Source of the DNA: Agaricus subrufescens
Lineage: Eukaryota > Basidiomycota > Agaricomycetes > Agaricales > Agaricaceae
Assembly (NCBI GenBank): GCA_029945375.1
Contig: CM057059.1
Coordinates: 3,844,001 to 3,908,000, forward strand
DNA length: 64,000 nt
Direction of reading: 5' to 3'
Under the pieces are notes generated by a model, which was not told the origin of the DNA, ran no database searches, and worked only from the letters and a program-made list of their open reading frames with translations. This document shows positions 21,071 to 32,248 of this stretch, in pieces. Position 1 is the stretch's first letter; each line of letters starts with the position of its first letter. Made by a program: the position numbers and the translations under genes.

Positions 21071-21133
21071 TCTACATTTTTTGAGCCAGTTTGCTGATGG
21101 TGTTTGACCGCCGTGTCCCGCCGTCACGAGGTG
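21071..21133 (-). repeat. right terminal inverted repeat
   Basis: Read on the minus strand from 21133 it begins CACCTCGTGACGG, then GGGACA, then CATCAGC through AAAAAATGTA (21099-21073), mirroring 1050-1111. Confidence 0.6.
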
Positions 21134-22044
21134 ACACCCCCCTACTACATTACGGGTACTCTGCATTACAGTGTATACTTCGATTCATACCACCTATTCA
21201 TTTGCAAACACAAATGTTTGGCGAAATCCCACTCCCAATCTAAATGGGATCCGAATGAACCCAGAACCCGTCGCGCCACGAGACGACGAGGCGTATCGGG
21301 CTTTGCGTCTTCTTTCATAAAGTCAATTCATCGGGTAGCAGAACAGGTCAGTGCTTTCACTCGCTTTGCGCATTTCTTAGATTTTTCCTCATTTCAACCC
21401 TAAGGGCAAAGAAATATGCTTTTGATGGCCCGTGTCATCGGGCCACCCGTCTAATCTCTCACCCCGACACATCCATGAGATGGTTCGAGTAAAGTCTTAC
21501 TCTTCGCTTGTTTGGGAGCTGAACGAACATTATCGAGTCGCGGAATGACTACGCGTTCTGAGTATCGCAGCTTCCTTCGTCTCCCACAAGCCACCCTACC
21601 AGTCAATGCTCTCGCCTGGCCCGACCATTTCATCTTGACATCTCTCTATCGACGCACCATGACAGCAAAGGCCTTTGCCCTTTCTCGCCTCACTCACATC
21701 CTCATTCACCCTCCCACCACACTTTGGAGGCTACTCACCTGGACAGTCCTGTAACTTTCTGTGAGCCACGGTCGGTCGTACCTGCCAGTTAGGACTTCTT
21801 TGACTTACCTGAATATTGCTTAGCCAGGCAGGAGGGTTCGTTAAAGCTTCTCCCATCCTCTAGACCCACTCTGCTTCGCATCCAATTGCAACAGCACCTC
21901 ACTCATACATCTAGTCGGCAGGCTCCAGTATTAGGTTTATTTACTATCGCAATATTCGTATTTAAGATAGGCAAATTCTTTCTGAATTGCAAAATATTAT
22001 GTATGTCGCGATATCTTGATTACACTCCATCGAAGCCCTTCCTC
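21134..22044. other. right flank of the element, no gene recognised
   Basis: The only frames are short and unspliced, without family features. The 3' end of the O-methyltransferase gene bounds this stretch. Confidence 0.5.
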
Positions 22045-23869
22045 TTAATGACATTCTGGCAATTTAAATTCAATGAGTGCCATTTCTCCAGTCTCCCACA
22101 GCTTCACAAATTCCAATCCTACTCTTTGTCCGAGTTCGACAAATTGTTCCAGAGTTCTCTCCCTACTGTTGAAAACTGCCATCATGTTAATGTCCAGGAT
22201 ATACTGCCGGATACGGCCTTCCCCATAGTTTGGTAGTAGAGGTTCAGGCGCTTGCTTAAACTTCGCGTCCGCTTCGGCAAGTCTATACCCAGGACATACG
22301 ACAAATTCATCTGTTTATGCTTAGAATTCATGATCTAATAGTGAAAATTTGCTACATACGAATCAAAATCCGACTGGATGTCCCCATTACCTTCTTTACG
22401 TTCTTCAGGATCTTGGTACAATCCTCGTTGTTCCAATCATGTCTATAAAGAATATCGTGCCTTGCTCATTTACCACCAACAAGGAACTTACAAGATATTT
22501 TTCAACTAGGTTGTGGGTGAGTATGTCGATTCAGTTCAAGAAGGTTAGAAATAGGCCTTACAAAATAAATATCACAGTGCCCCTTCGGTGATTCTTTGAA
22601 GAAATCAAGAGGAATAAACTCAATCCTGCGTTCAGCAATTGCCTCAGGACAATGCTTAGGCCAGAATTTCCTTTCCGCATCGTCTATTTGTTTAGGAAGA
22701 TCTTGGAGGACGAAACGCAGGCTCGGATAGCATTTCGCAAGCTGAACGGAGATACCTCCAATACCACCACCAACATCGCACACGACAGTGCCTTCGGGAA
22801 GTTGCTTCCATGGAAAATCTAGTACGTAGAAAGTAACTTCAAACAGGAGTTTTTCTCGATCAAACCATGACGATCCTACCATAAATTACGGCATTCGCTT
22901 CAACCACACTATTCCACCCAATCATCTGAGCATCAAAATCTGATGCGAGTCTCTCATGTTCCGCAGACTAGGATGGATGTCAAAGTTTACAACTGCAATG
23001 GGAAACAGAGAAACACCTTACCCCTGCAGGATCATCAAAGAAATGCTTATCTAAACCAAAATGTTTTGAGAAAGCGGAATCTAAAGGCGACGTGGAACTA
23101 GTCAAAGCCGGATTATTGAGTGTGTCACTGAAGCTCGAGGTGGCTTTGAAGAAGTCGCTTGTTCTATGCAACCAGGAATTTAGCCAGCAACCGTGCTACG
23201 ATTCGTGTGCACTTACAGGCCTAGGCCTAAACTAGACAATCTGTTGCCGCATACCAGATGTCTGCTCAAGTGGTTGTTGGCGAATATTCCCGGTCCAACT
23301 TTTGACATCATGTCAATAGAAGAATGCAATAACAAGAAACAGATGTAGAAAAGAACTCCTACCTTCTTGAAAGATGTGCTTTGCTGTGAGGAGACGCAGA
23401 ATACGACCTAATTTCCCTTCATCCACCCCTGTACGTCTTCCGAGCTCTGAGATATGGACACCAGAAGGCGACTCTTCCAAGACATCAGGGATCTTATTGG
23501 ACAGCACCACTTGAAGGCAGGCAGGTTCAAGGAACTAACAAGAGTATAAGTTGCATAGCGGAATAGTTTAAGCAAATAACGCTGACCGCCAAAAATTTCT
23601 TGGAAAAAAATAAGAAATGGCGTCAAACTAAGGAAAGATAAACTCACATTAGCAAGGATGTCACTAGGTCGGGCAACGAGACAGCAGAGCTGAGCACAAG
23701 CAGCCTCGATGATATATATCGAGGTACGGAGCTCAGGATCGCTCAGGTGTTCCACGGTTCGTGTGTCTTCAATGGCGGGAGAGATAAAACGCTCAGCGAC
23801 TTCAACGCCTTTCTCTATGAGAGATACGAGGCGCTTTAGCTCGCTAGTTGTGCTGTTGCCAGAGTCCAT
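22045..23869 (-). CDS. SAM-dependent O-methyltransferase (plant/fungal family 2 type)
   Basis: The start is ATG at 23869 (MDSGNSTTSELKRLVSLI) and the stop is at 22045-22047, after ...LIEFKLPECH. At least seven introns interrupt it. The N-terminal part is a helical dimerisation/winged-helix region (GVHISELGRRTGVDEGKLGRILRLL, split by no gap). The SAM site is VCDVGGGIGGIS with FVLQDLP as the acidic loop. The exons DIYF | LKNIL | HDWNNEDC join to give the HDW motif whose His is the general base in this family, followed by the KILKNVKKVM helix. It should methylate a hydroxyl of a small, probably phenolic or polyketide, metabolite; the substrate cannot be read from sequence. No other secondary-metabolism genes lie beside it. 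Exons are phase-consistent where checked; some middle junctions (around 22900-23300) are less certain. Confidence 0.88.
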
Positions 23870-24286
23870 GGCGACACAAAACTGCATTCCTCTCCACATC
23901 CGAAATATATACTCGTCTGAACATTGGTGTTCCTGAAATAGTGGAACTATCATGGACAAGTACATTTTAAGGAGGATAAATTTCATATCATTTCGCTTTC
24001 GTAGTCCGGTAGAAGCTGGCGAAACCGAACTTGAATTCTCGGCTTGCTGGCAGAAACCCTTAAACCTTATCTGTGGGCTTACAAGCACGGATGCTACGCG
24101 CCTACTCACAAGACACAAGAACTATCCATGTTTGGAATGCTTTACCAGACGGAGTAAGTAGTAGATATGAACTAAGACCCACGCCGAGGAAAAATAAAAA
24201 CAAACTATAATACATTTTGTCTTCCGCACAATTTAACAACAATGAAAACTTCATGCGGAGTAATGCTCGCCACAATTCTTGAATCA

Positions 24287-26856
24287 CTAACCACCGAAAT
24301 CCATTATGGAACCTAATTCGGTATCCCCATCTTCAACCATCTCATCCCATGTCTTCGCTTTCGGTTTCTTCACCTGCTCGCCCGGTCTAACTTTAATCTC
24401 CGGAACAACAGGTTCAAACGGTCTTCTCCAGCGTTCCCCCCTCTTTCCATCCTCAGCATTCACACCTACTGATGCCCCAGTGGGCGATCTAGCGTCAGAA
24501 AGAGCACTACCGCCTTTTCGTATCACGACAGGGGGGTCATTGTTTATACCTTGAGACAAGTTGGACCCGCGTAAAGAGGATGAAGATGTCGATGGCGCTC
24601 TCCATACGGATGACGGTGGAATAGAGGAAGATTTCACAGTAAGCCTATGGGACTTTGCAGCCGAGCCTACTATGCTAGGTACGCTGGAAAATTCAGAAAC
24701 CGATGTTGATCGATGGCTAGATGGCGCATATGTTCCGTAAAGACTGCTGTTGTCTGTTACGGACGACGCTTTACTGGACGCGGGAGCTTCTGACGTCCTA
24801 TCAACTAAAAACGCCTTTTGCTTCGCTTTTCGCTCTTTGCGAGGTTTAATTGCCATATATATATTATGATGATGACCTTACCTTTCTTTGGGCCCCAATC
24901 ACCTTTCCGGCCCTTCCCTCTGCTCTCAGGTCCTCTGTTTTCGGTGGCATTACTCTGGGTACCAGCAACACTTGGGTCGCTCTTCACTGCGCTCTCTGCT
25001 GAGTCTTCTACTTCATCTTCTCCCTCTAGCGGAGCATCATCTTCTTGCTGAGTCTCAGAATCATCGACGGGCTTCCCTTTTTCATCGAGTTCAATTGGTT
25101 TTTTCCCTCGCCCAGACTTCTTCTTTTCTTCTCTTTGCTTCTTCTTCTCCTCCCTTTCTTGCTCCCGCTTCCTCTTCTTCATCACGCTACATATACCCTT
25201 CGAACAGATTACGCCGTGAACAGGGCACGGTTCTTCTTCAATTATTTTTCGAAAAGTCCGAGTCGAGTATTGTTGAACGACTTTGCTGGAATTGTCTTTC
25301 TGATTCTTGGATGATGAAGTAAATGCAGATTCCGTAATAACATTTCCTTGCCCTCGCCTGCCCTTTCCTGGGCCTTTCCCCATCCGAGGCGCTGAGACGG
25401 GATCGTAAGTAACCTCGTCCCGTACACTGATAATATCAGAAGTAGGGAACTCGAAGGGATCTTCTTCAGAGTCATCATCATAATCATCGAGATACCCGCT
25501 TTGAGACACGGTGGCCGCAATAGAGTTGGTATCACTCGAGATCGTTGATGACGCGAACTGTCGTTGCAGAGTGGAGATAGACGACGACCCAACTGGATTA
25601 GTAGGCTTTCCTTTAGGAACGAGGTGAGATAGCCCAGGAGGTCCAAAGCTTTCGGAATCGTCATCAAACGATTCGTAAGGCACTGGAGTGAATTGGGATA
25701 CTGAGGAGATGGAGCCTATTTCTGTCCCAGCCATGGCAGAAGCGGGGCTCACAGAACGTGGCGTGGGCATATCACGGGGGGCAGGTGCTGAAGGCGAAGC
25801 CCAGGTAGCCTGTAGAGGTATATTAGGCGGAGATGGGGGTCTCGGAGTGGCCCTAGTAATGGTTGGAGTGATAGGTGTTTTCCCTGCAATGAGTACAGTC
25901 AGAGAAGAGACTTTGGGCTTGAAGCCATCAAAAAACGAACACGAATCTGGATTACTCGTTGCTTTTGACTTGTTCTTGCTTCCCCCAGCCTTGGATACAC
26001 CCTTAGATTGAGAACCACCTTTCGTTCCATGTGGTGGGCCGTCGGCAGCACTACTTATACCAGACTTTTTGTTGATCCATGTGCTAGAGCCAGGTACTTG
26101 ATTGGCAGGAGGGGTCCTCGATGGTAGTGCTTTCGTAAGACTGGGTAGAGGTCGGCAGACAGGTTTGGTTGTGGGATCTTCGTAATGTGGTTCGCACCAA
26201 TGGGGCGGTGGGTAAGGATGTTTGACCTTCCTGTAAAACTATCTTATCACACCAATCAGATTCCTTCATAGAAACTACGTACTTATTGACAGGTCGAAAT
26301 TGCGAGAAAATTTCATCTTCCGCCAGCAAGTATTTCCATCCTATTCCATGAGATTGTCAAACAAAGTAATCTGTAAATTTTCTTGGAATCTCACCATCTT
26401 TCTGCAATGCTCGGCTGTTCGTATACGTGCTGTAGTACACCTTCGATTTCTTATCCCTCTCCTCGGTGGAAGGCTCGCGGAGAAATTCGCTCCAGCGATG
26501 CTCGCCCAGAAGTCTCTCAAACTGTGTAAATGTTTTGCTGACTTCCGCTACTACCATTCCTCTCGCCTGGAAGATGACAGCCCACGGCCCAATAGATAGA
26601 TGGATAAACAATGAAAGCGCAGCATCGTAACACAAGAGTGAGTGCAAAATGATTCCTGCAAAAATAGTCTTCGACTGACCGAGGGTTTGAAGAACACGCC
26701 GAGTGCGTAATCTTTGCCAACGACACTGGCGAGCCAGTACATGAAATTGGTAAAGTCGCCGATAAGCTCCATATTGGCGTTGAGGGGATAAGGATGGACC
26801 ACAGCGAGAAACTTGGATTCCTCGATAGGCTCTGGGGACTTTGGACGTTTGACCAT
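24287..26856 (-). CDS. conserved basidiomycete protein, folded N terminus and long disordered basic tail
   Basis: The start is ATG at 26856 (MVKRPKSPEPIEESKFL); the stop follows ...ELGSIMDFGG at 24287. The N-terminal ~150 residues look globular (VHPYPLNANMELIGDFTNFM, GKDYALGVFF, then ARGMVVAEVSKTFTQFERLL and KVYYSTYTNSRAL). A Pro-rich segment follows, with CEPHYED and CRPLPS, then a long Ser/Thr-rich stretch. A CPVHGVICSKGIC cysteine cluster leads into a strongly charged E/K-rich helix (MKKRKREQEREEKKKQ) and a basic, Gly/Arg-rich tail. This suggests a nuclear or RNA-associated protein, but I recognise no named domain. The intron between FFKPS and ARGMV is inferred (gtcagt...cttccag) and its acceptor could differ. 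Confidence 0.7.
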
Positions 26857-27890
26857 CGTGGTTAAGGGTAGAGAAGCAGCGTCTATCGTTCATGACAAGG
26901 GTTTATAATTAGACACTGAGAAGCGGCCAACGTGATCGGTTTTTTCGATTTCTTTCCGGAACTTATCGTCCTGCCCTTACTCTCGGGCGTATCTGCTGAG
27001 AGTTTGAACAACAGGTATCTGAAGAAGTCACATAGTAATGTCATGGACGAGCTTCTAGAAAGAATGGATGTGCTTCACAGATGATGGCACGTGTGAGTTC
27101 GGTTCGATTGACAAACAACGTCAAACTGCTGGCAACTTCTAGATAACGTCATGCAAGATGGAAGACAACCCCATCCATCGTGTCGTAGTTCCGGCATATA
27201 CTCCTAGGTTTAACTTGAAGAGAGTACCGAGACTTACAACGTTTATATATGAGAAACAACAATTTAACGTTGCTGGCTGGACTGGTGAAGGCTAGTTGGC
27301 TTGAACGCTGTTTAATAACATGACAGGCTAATAAGCGGTCAGTGCCGCCACTCAATACCGTACGACAACACCATCTGGCACTCCAGGGGATTTCTCTAAT
27401 ACCCTTGAATGACACCCCATACGCATACAACCATGGGTGATGGTACGCCCATAAGCTGTCTCTTCAATAAGCAACTTATTCTTGGAACCCGGCCTGAGTA
27501 TCTCGATCTCCACAACTAAACTAAAAAGGAAGTCCAGATCGTAGGTAGAAAGAACATATATTTAGGTCTACCCTCAAGGTGCCTCATCGGTGTGGAGGTT
27601 TTGAAGTACCCCGTACATGATCAATGTTGAACTTATAGTGTACCGCCCGCTATAGACCAGAGCCCAAAGATTTCGTCTTTTAGTTTTCAATCACTAGTTA
27701 GTTGGTACAGTCTCTTATGTATCCGAAAAATCAATGCACGAGTGGAAATGATCTCTTGTCTATTACAGGCCTCCCTTTCGCCGACGCAGTGCTCTTCCTT
27801 CTTATGCATGTTCTTATTGTACAACAATTCCAATGAAGTGGTTCCGGGTACCATAAAGAATAACTGTAGGACACCGAAAAGCTAGCAACG
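26857..27890. other. intergenic, nothing recognised
   Basis: I found no coding exon chain or RNA gene in this stretch. Confidence 0.5.
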
Positions 27891-28415
27891 TCACCGAACT
27901 CCGGCAGTCCCAGTCCGTGTCATGGAACAGTGACTAGGGCAGAGTTGTACACTACCGTAGTCCTCGGCTCCTTCATCTTCGGAACAAACTTCGGAGGGAT
28001 CGATCGCTCTAAACAGACACTCACATAGGGAAACCGAATTCAACGTGCTCAAAGACTCAGTCGCTGATCCGAGGTCTATAAGATCTACCGGAGCACAGTA
28101 TAAAGTCTTTGGCAACAAAGCTGTAAATACATCCTGAGTATGCTCAACAAGCCTCCTGATTAGGGCCTCTTTGCACTTCAACGATGACGCATACGCATAG
28201 TGCTGGAAATTATTCTCCTTAATAAAACGTTGATCCCATGTGTTACCCTCCGCTTCGTCAATTATCTTTAATATATCCGAACAATGTTTTTCTGGACCAA
28301 CAAGCTTATCGCCCAGGATCAAGGAATCAATCCCTGAGTGATTCGTCCGGCTAGACAAGACCGCTGCGCGGGTTCGGCGAGTTAGAACCGCACATTTCAG
28401 GGATTCTAGTGTCAA
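27891..28415 (-). CDS. hypothetical protein, 174 aa, single exon
   Basis: An uninterrupted frame opens MTLESLKCAVLTRRTRAAVL and ends at 27891. Composition is protein-like (mixed hydrophobic/charged, helix-compatible, with an acidic SEDEGAEDYG patch near the C terminus), but I recognise no motif, signal peptide or membrane span. It could be one exon of a longer gene, or a chance frame. Intergenic DNA surrounds it on both sides. Confidence 0.35.
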   Translation of the reverse strand: MTLESLKCAVLTRRTRAAVLSSRTNHSGIDSLILGDKLVGPEKHCSDILKIIDEAEGNTWDQRFIKENNFQHYAYASSLKCKEALIRRLVEHTQDVFTALLPKTLYCAPVDLIDLGSATESLSTLNSVSLCECLFRAIDPSEVCSEDEGAEDYGSVQLCPSHCSMTRTGTAGVR

Positions 28416-29586
28416 AGTTTTTCTTTTGCTTCTCTGACCAGAAGAAAGGAAGAATAGACATCCAATTCAACGATTATATCTAACAGGAATGTTGGTAACA
28501 CAGTTTGCATGGCGGGATTCGGATAGTAAGCTGCAAGAGGAGGCTAAGATGAAAATAGATATTAAGTCCCGAACAAGATGAACAATTAAAGTGACCCTTA
28601 CAGGTATACATCAATTGTTCGGTGTGAGTATCCCGCTCTACTCACGATACAAGAGAAAGACCGGTGGGTGCTGAGCCCCTGTGATTGAAAATCGAGGCGT
28701 TCTGAGAGATCTGAATAATAGAAGAGGAGCGATTCGATGCTGGGCACTGAAACACGGTATAACGTGCGCTAAATGTGTTTAATGGTTCTCACTGTTGACG
28801 TGGCAGGAAGTGCCATGGGCTACATTGCGTTACCAGATTGTGAATATGAATTAATGGTGGCTCATCCCCGGATCTTTCTTGAAGGGGCTCTTGAACGTGA
28901 ATTTCAGCAGGTGAGAAGAATAGGATCACACAGCCTTCGATTAGATTGATTGCGGACATCACCGGCATCATAATGGCTTCGATCAACGTCTGCTCGCTGA
29001 CGTTCTATTGCATAGTGTTCGCTCCAGCCTGGCTCCACTGGAGCCTCTCCGCAGCCCTCTCTACTCACGAAAAAGAGCAGCACAGGCACGGAGACAGGAG
29101 TGCCTCACTGCTTTGAGTCGACTGCGGGTGCATTGCCACCATGCATTCAGGAAATCAACGACATGAGCTTAAACCTGCTGCGCCCCGGGTAGCCCCTGTT
29201 CGAGAGTCTCAGGGTGAATGGATACAACGGCGAGACGGGCTCGGTGAACGGCGCCCGGCGGGGGGATGCACTGCAAGCGTTGTTCTCATTTTGTGGTCCT
29301 GTCATACTGTCAATGACAATCGAACGGCGTTCGTTGATTTTTCGTGTCTGTAACAGGGCTTGATTTAGTAACATTGACCTAAGAAATTTTTTTGGGGTTC
29401 AAATCATGAGGTGTTGTTGTGTTTGATGACGGGATGCATCATGAATGTGTTGACGGAGCTACTGTTACGTAGGTATATATAGCATGGCAATAGCCTACTT
29501 ATAGCCCCCAACAAGGCGGGGTCTCGGTCTTCCTCTCACTCTTCACTCCCACCCTCTGAACGTTAGCTTCCTTGACGAATCCAACC
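28416..29586. other. intergenic, upstream region of the CFEM gene
   Basis: No gene recognised. A TATA-like tatatatag lies at about 29472-29480, roughly 110 bp upstream of the CFEM start codon. Confidence 0.4.
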
Positions 29587-30320
29587 ATGAACTTCAAACT
29601 CTTCTCAGTTCTTGCTTTCGTTTCCATCGTCGCTGCTCAAAGCGGTGTCACCACCCCTACGGCTTCCGGCACTGATAGTGGCAGTATGGAGGCTCCCTCG
29701 GCCGTACCAACCGGCGGACCTGGAGCTGCTGTTCCTTCGTGTGTCCTGAATTGTATCGTTCAGTCAGGCTGTGGCCCGTACGTCTACTCGCTCTCGGACA
29801 TTCTCCATGTTGATACTCAAATATGTTCTTTAGCACTGACACTGAATGCCTCTGCATAAATAATCTCCAAACCATCACCGATTGTGTGACCTCTAACTGC
29901 AGCCCAGATGACCAAGCTACTGCTGCCACCATCCAAGGGACTCTCTGCGGTAAGTTGAATTCAACGAACGAACCTGAATATTTCCTAATTTGTAATGGGG
30001 CCATTTCATTAGCTTCTGCTTCTGGTGCCATGTCAGGTGCCATGAATTCAACCACGGTCACTGGATCCGCCACGACCCAGGATTTGAACACCACTAGCAT
30101 CAGTGCTACTGAGTCCAGTAGTAGTGTTCCATCCCTCACGGTTACTCGCACGACTCCCTCGCCCACTTTAACCCCGAGAACAAGCAGCACTGGTACGACG
30201 ACGACTGGGACCTCAGCTGGCGCTTCTACTAGCACCAATGCGGCAGTTCCACAAAATATTGTGGCTCAGGGTGTTTGGGTGATGGTCGCCAGCCTGATCG
30301 GGCTCGCTGTCGCGGCTTGA
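29587..30320 (+). CDS. CFEM-domain GPI-anchored surface protein
   Basis: ATG at 29587 gives the signal peptide MNFKLFSVLAFVSIVAAQ. Exon 1 ends at 29777 (donor gtacgt) and exon 2 starts at 29834. The joined domain carries the CFEM spacing C...C...C...D-T-E-C-L-C...C...C...C (SCVLNC, SGCGP, TDTECLC, TDCVTSNC, GTLC), which is eight cysteines. A further gtaagt...ttag intron at about 29950-30012 is 63 nt and open in frame, so it could be removed or retained without a frameshift. A long Ser/Thr-rich stalk follows, and the tail (WVMVASLIGLAVAA, preceded by small residues) fits GPI attachment. CFEM proteins sit at the fungal cell surface, with roles including haem/iron handling or wall structure; which applies here is unknown. 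Confidence 0.88.
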
Positions 30321-30750
30321 GATGTTGGATGCTAAAAAGGTCTAGTAATATGCCGTTATTCGGATCCTCGGTGGCTCATGACTGTGGGATGCCTTGAAAA
30401 TCGGTGCATTCTTTTTTTTGTTTTTTTTTTCTGTTTGGATGTTGCTTTTACGTATAATGAACATTGTGGTAGATTATAATTCGTATCCTGTTTTTAGTGT
30501 TATTTTTGTTGCATTTACATTGACGAACACTTCTTTTTTTTACACGAGTTGTTTTTGCGCCTGACGGCGTGGAAAGTCCGTGTTACGGATGAGTATGAAT
30601 TGTTTCATGATGGTGATGGTGGCGTAGCGCTGTTGAGATATGAAATCATAAGCAGGTGAACCACGCACAGTGGAACTTCTCAAGTGAGCGAGGATGTATA
30701 CGTATCCGTCATAAATTTGGCATGAATGCAGTAATATTTGCCCTGTGGAT
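30321..30750. other. intergenic, 3' region of the CFEM gene
   Basis: T-rich tracts (about 30412-30431) and AT-rich sequence follow the stop codon, as expected for a fungal 3' end. I see no gene. Confidence 0.4.
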
Positions 30751-30821
30751 GCATTGATGGTGTAACGGTAACATTGGGTCTTCCCATGGCCTAGCCCCGG
30801 GTTCGACTCCCGGTCAATGCA
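30751..30821 (+). tRNA. tRNA-Gly (anticodon CCC)
   Basis: The 71-nt sequence folds as a cloverleaf without an intron. The acceptor stem is GCATTGA/TCAATGC and the D arm holds GGTGT...GGTAACA. The anticodon stem is GGGTC/GGCCT (two G-U pairs) around loop TTCCCAT, with CCC at 783-785 of the 30-kb block (30783-30785). The T arm is CCGGG-TTCGACT-CCCGG. The B box GGTTCGACTCC is standard. The discriminator is A; CCA is not encoded, as usual in eukaryotes. Confidence 0.95.
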
Positions 30822-31052
30822 TGGGAGATCAACGCTGTCTACTATTTTGGAAAAATGCTCTCTAAATGGATATGTATTCATTTCGTGGTAATAATAGTCC
30901 CATGGGTAGTATGTCAAGTGGGTGGGTAAAGGAAGGAGCAAAGCAAATATAGAAACTGTATCCTCGGGTCTCTAGGTCGGAGCAAACCAAAAAAAAAACA
31001 CACACACAAAGCACAAAAAAACCAAAAACAGATAGATAACACCTCGAACGAA

Positions 31053-31821
31053 TCAAAGGACACCAGGAACGAACCACCAAGGTACATTATTCGCATAAAC
31101 TTTCCATTCATCCTTGAATAACTTTTTCATCTGGGCGTCTTCGGCCTGTGCACGGCTTAACGCCACACAACCTGTCCAGAACCATCCAGCAGCCCAAACA
31201 ATGAGGACGGTGACGTTGGATGTAAGGGGACCGCATTCGGTCAACCAGCTACCATCGGTAAAATGGGAGAGGGTGTGACCTGCTATGAGGAGCATTGAAC
31301 CGGTGTAGGCTGGGTGTCGGACGTAGGCGTAGAAGCGGTTGGTGATGAGACTGTGTTCGGGGTGTACGGTTAGGTCGAATGTGAACATGTGGCCGAGGGC
31401 TTTGAAGCAGTCGAGGCGGATGTAGGAGCCTATGATGGATATGAGGACCCCGATAAGGAAGACGGGAGTGACGTGGATGGCTTTTGCAGGTAAGATGTTT
31501 GGGCTGCCCATGGGACAGACGAGGGCATCCTTGAGGACCGGGGCAACGGAAGAGGGCAGGAGAAAGGCATATTTGAGATAGGCAAGGAATTCAAAGAAAG
31601 TCCAGACCCAGGAGATGCTTTGAATACCCTACGTAGGGCGGTTAGCAGCTGGCCCTCTGAGCGTGACATGGATATACCTTGAATATAAGTGGAGCTATCT
31701 GGAGGATGTATAATTCCTCGGTGTGATAACGGCCTTTGGGCGGAGTGGGATTCGGTGGGATCAAAGCAATGTGGTATGCAAACGTCTGCAGCAACACAAG
31801 AACGGCGCGAGTAGCAGACAT
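31053..31821 (-). CDS. isoprenylcysteine carboxyl methyltransferase (ICMT/Ste14 family)
   Basis: Exon 1 runs 31821-31678 (MSATRAVLVLLQTFAYHIAL) and exon 2 31628-31053, separated by a 49-bp intron, giving 239 aa, a normal size for the family. Several hydrophobic segments indicate a polytopic ER membrane enzyme. Family signatures are YVRHPAYTGSMLL, which forms part of the SAM site, and the C-terminal ALSRAQAEDAQM...FKDEWKVYANNVPWW block. It transfers a methyl group from SAM to the C-terminal prenylated cysteine of CaaX proteins such as Ras and, in mushrooms, mating pheromones. It is divergently arranged with the DAHP synthase gene; the two ATGs are 427 bp apart. Confidence 0.9.
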
Positions 31822-32248
31822 GTGGGCCCCAGAAAGCTAGAGGGGAGCGAGAGCTTTTATAGCGCCTCGGGTTGGCATGGCGGAGACAAGGAAATCGTTA
31901 ACCAAGACGGAAGCTAGGCAAGAATTTCGAATCACGACGTTGGATATGGAAACGGTCAGGAGGCTCCTGGGGTTAAGACTGGATTCTCGGTGTGGATCGC
32001 GACAGCCTTTTGGATTTCGCAGGTTCTGATGATTCCAAAAGCTTAGCAGGCTTGCAGCCCTAAGTCCGCGGGCGCGCTGTGGATCGGGCATCAGGGGAGA
32101 CGGCGTGCCCCCGCTGGGCTGCATCCATGGCGCGACACTGGGCCATGGCTAAAAATATAAAATATCATATCGATGGGCGGAAAACGCCGAAGGCACAGAG
32201 ATGTGGACGCGGACGGGTTTTTGGCGAGTCTCGTAATTGCGGTCGGAG

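Larger units (their letters stand above)
1050..21133 (+). mobile_element. putative large Plavaka-type DNA transposon with cargo genes and nested retroelements
   Basis: The boundaries come from an imperfect inverted repeat. CACC at 1050 runs inward to ATGTA at 1111, and its counterpart runs from 21073 to GGTG at 21133. The inner 27 bp (1085-1111 against the reverse complement of 21073-21099) match at 23 positions by my count, and GGGACA sits at the same offset from CACC in both ends. Tandem arrays lie just inside each end, as in CACTA-like elements. Inside are a Plavaka transposase, a DUF6698-like gene and an uncharacterised gene, all sharing an upstream motif. A LINE (3814-10334) and a solo LTR (11033-12412) are later insertions; without them the element would be about 12.2 kb. 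Weak point: the flanking triplets, taa on the left and aca on the right, do not form a target-site duplication, so the exact ends or single-element origin are inferred. Confidence 0.6.

Noticed and set aside
1047..21136. Target-site duplication of the large element
   Set aside because: Flanking triplets are taa and aca; small shifts of the ends do not produce a convincing match, so I do not claim one.
24888..25322. Plus-strand Leu/Ser-rich frames opposite the hypothetical gene
   Set aside because: They are antisense readings of the E/K-rich helix and Ser-rich region of the minus-strand gene.
22045..28415. Secondary-metabolite gene cluster around the O-methyltransferase
   Set aside because: No synthase, P450, oxidase or transporter is seen nearby; a lone methyltransferase does not make a cluster.
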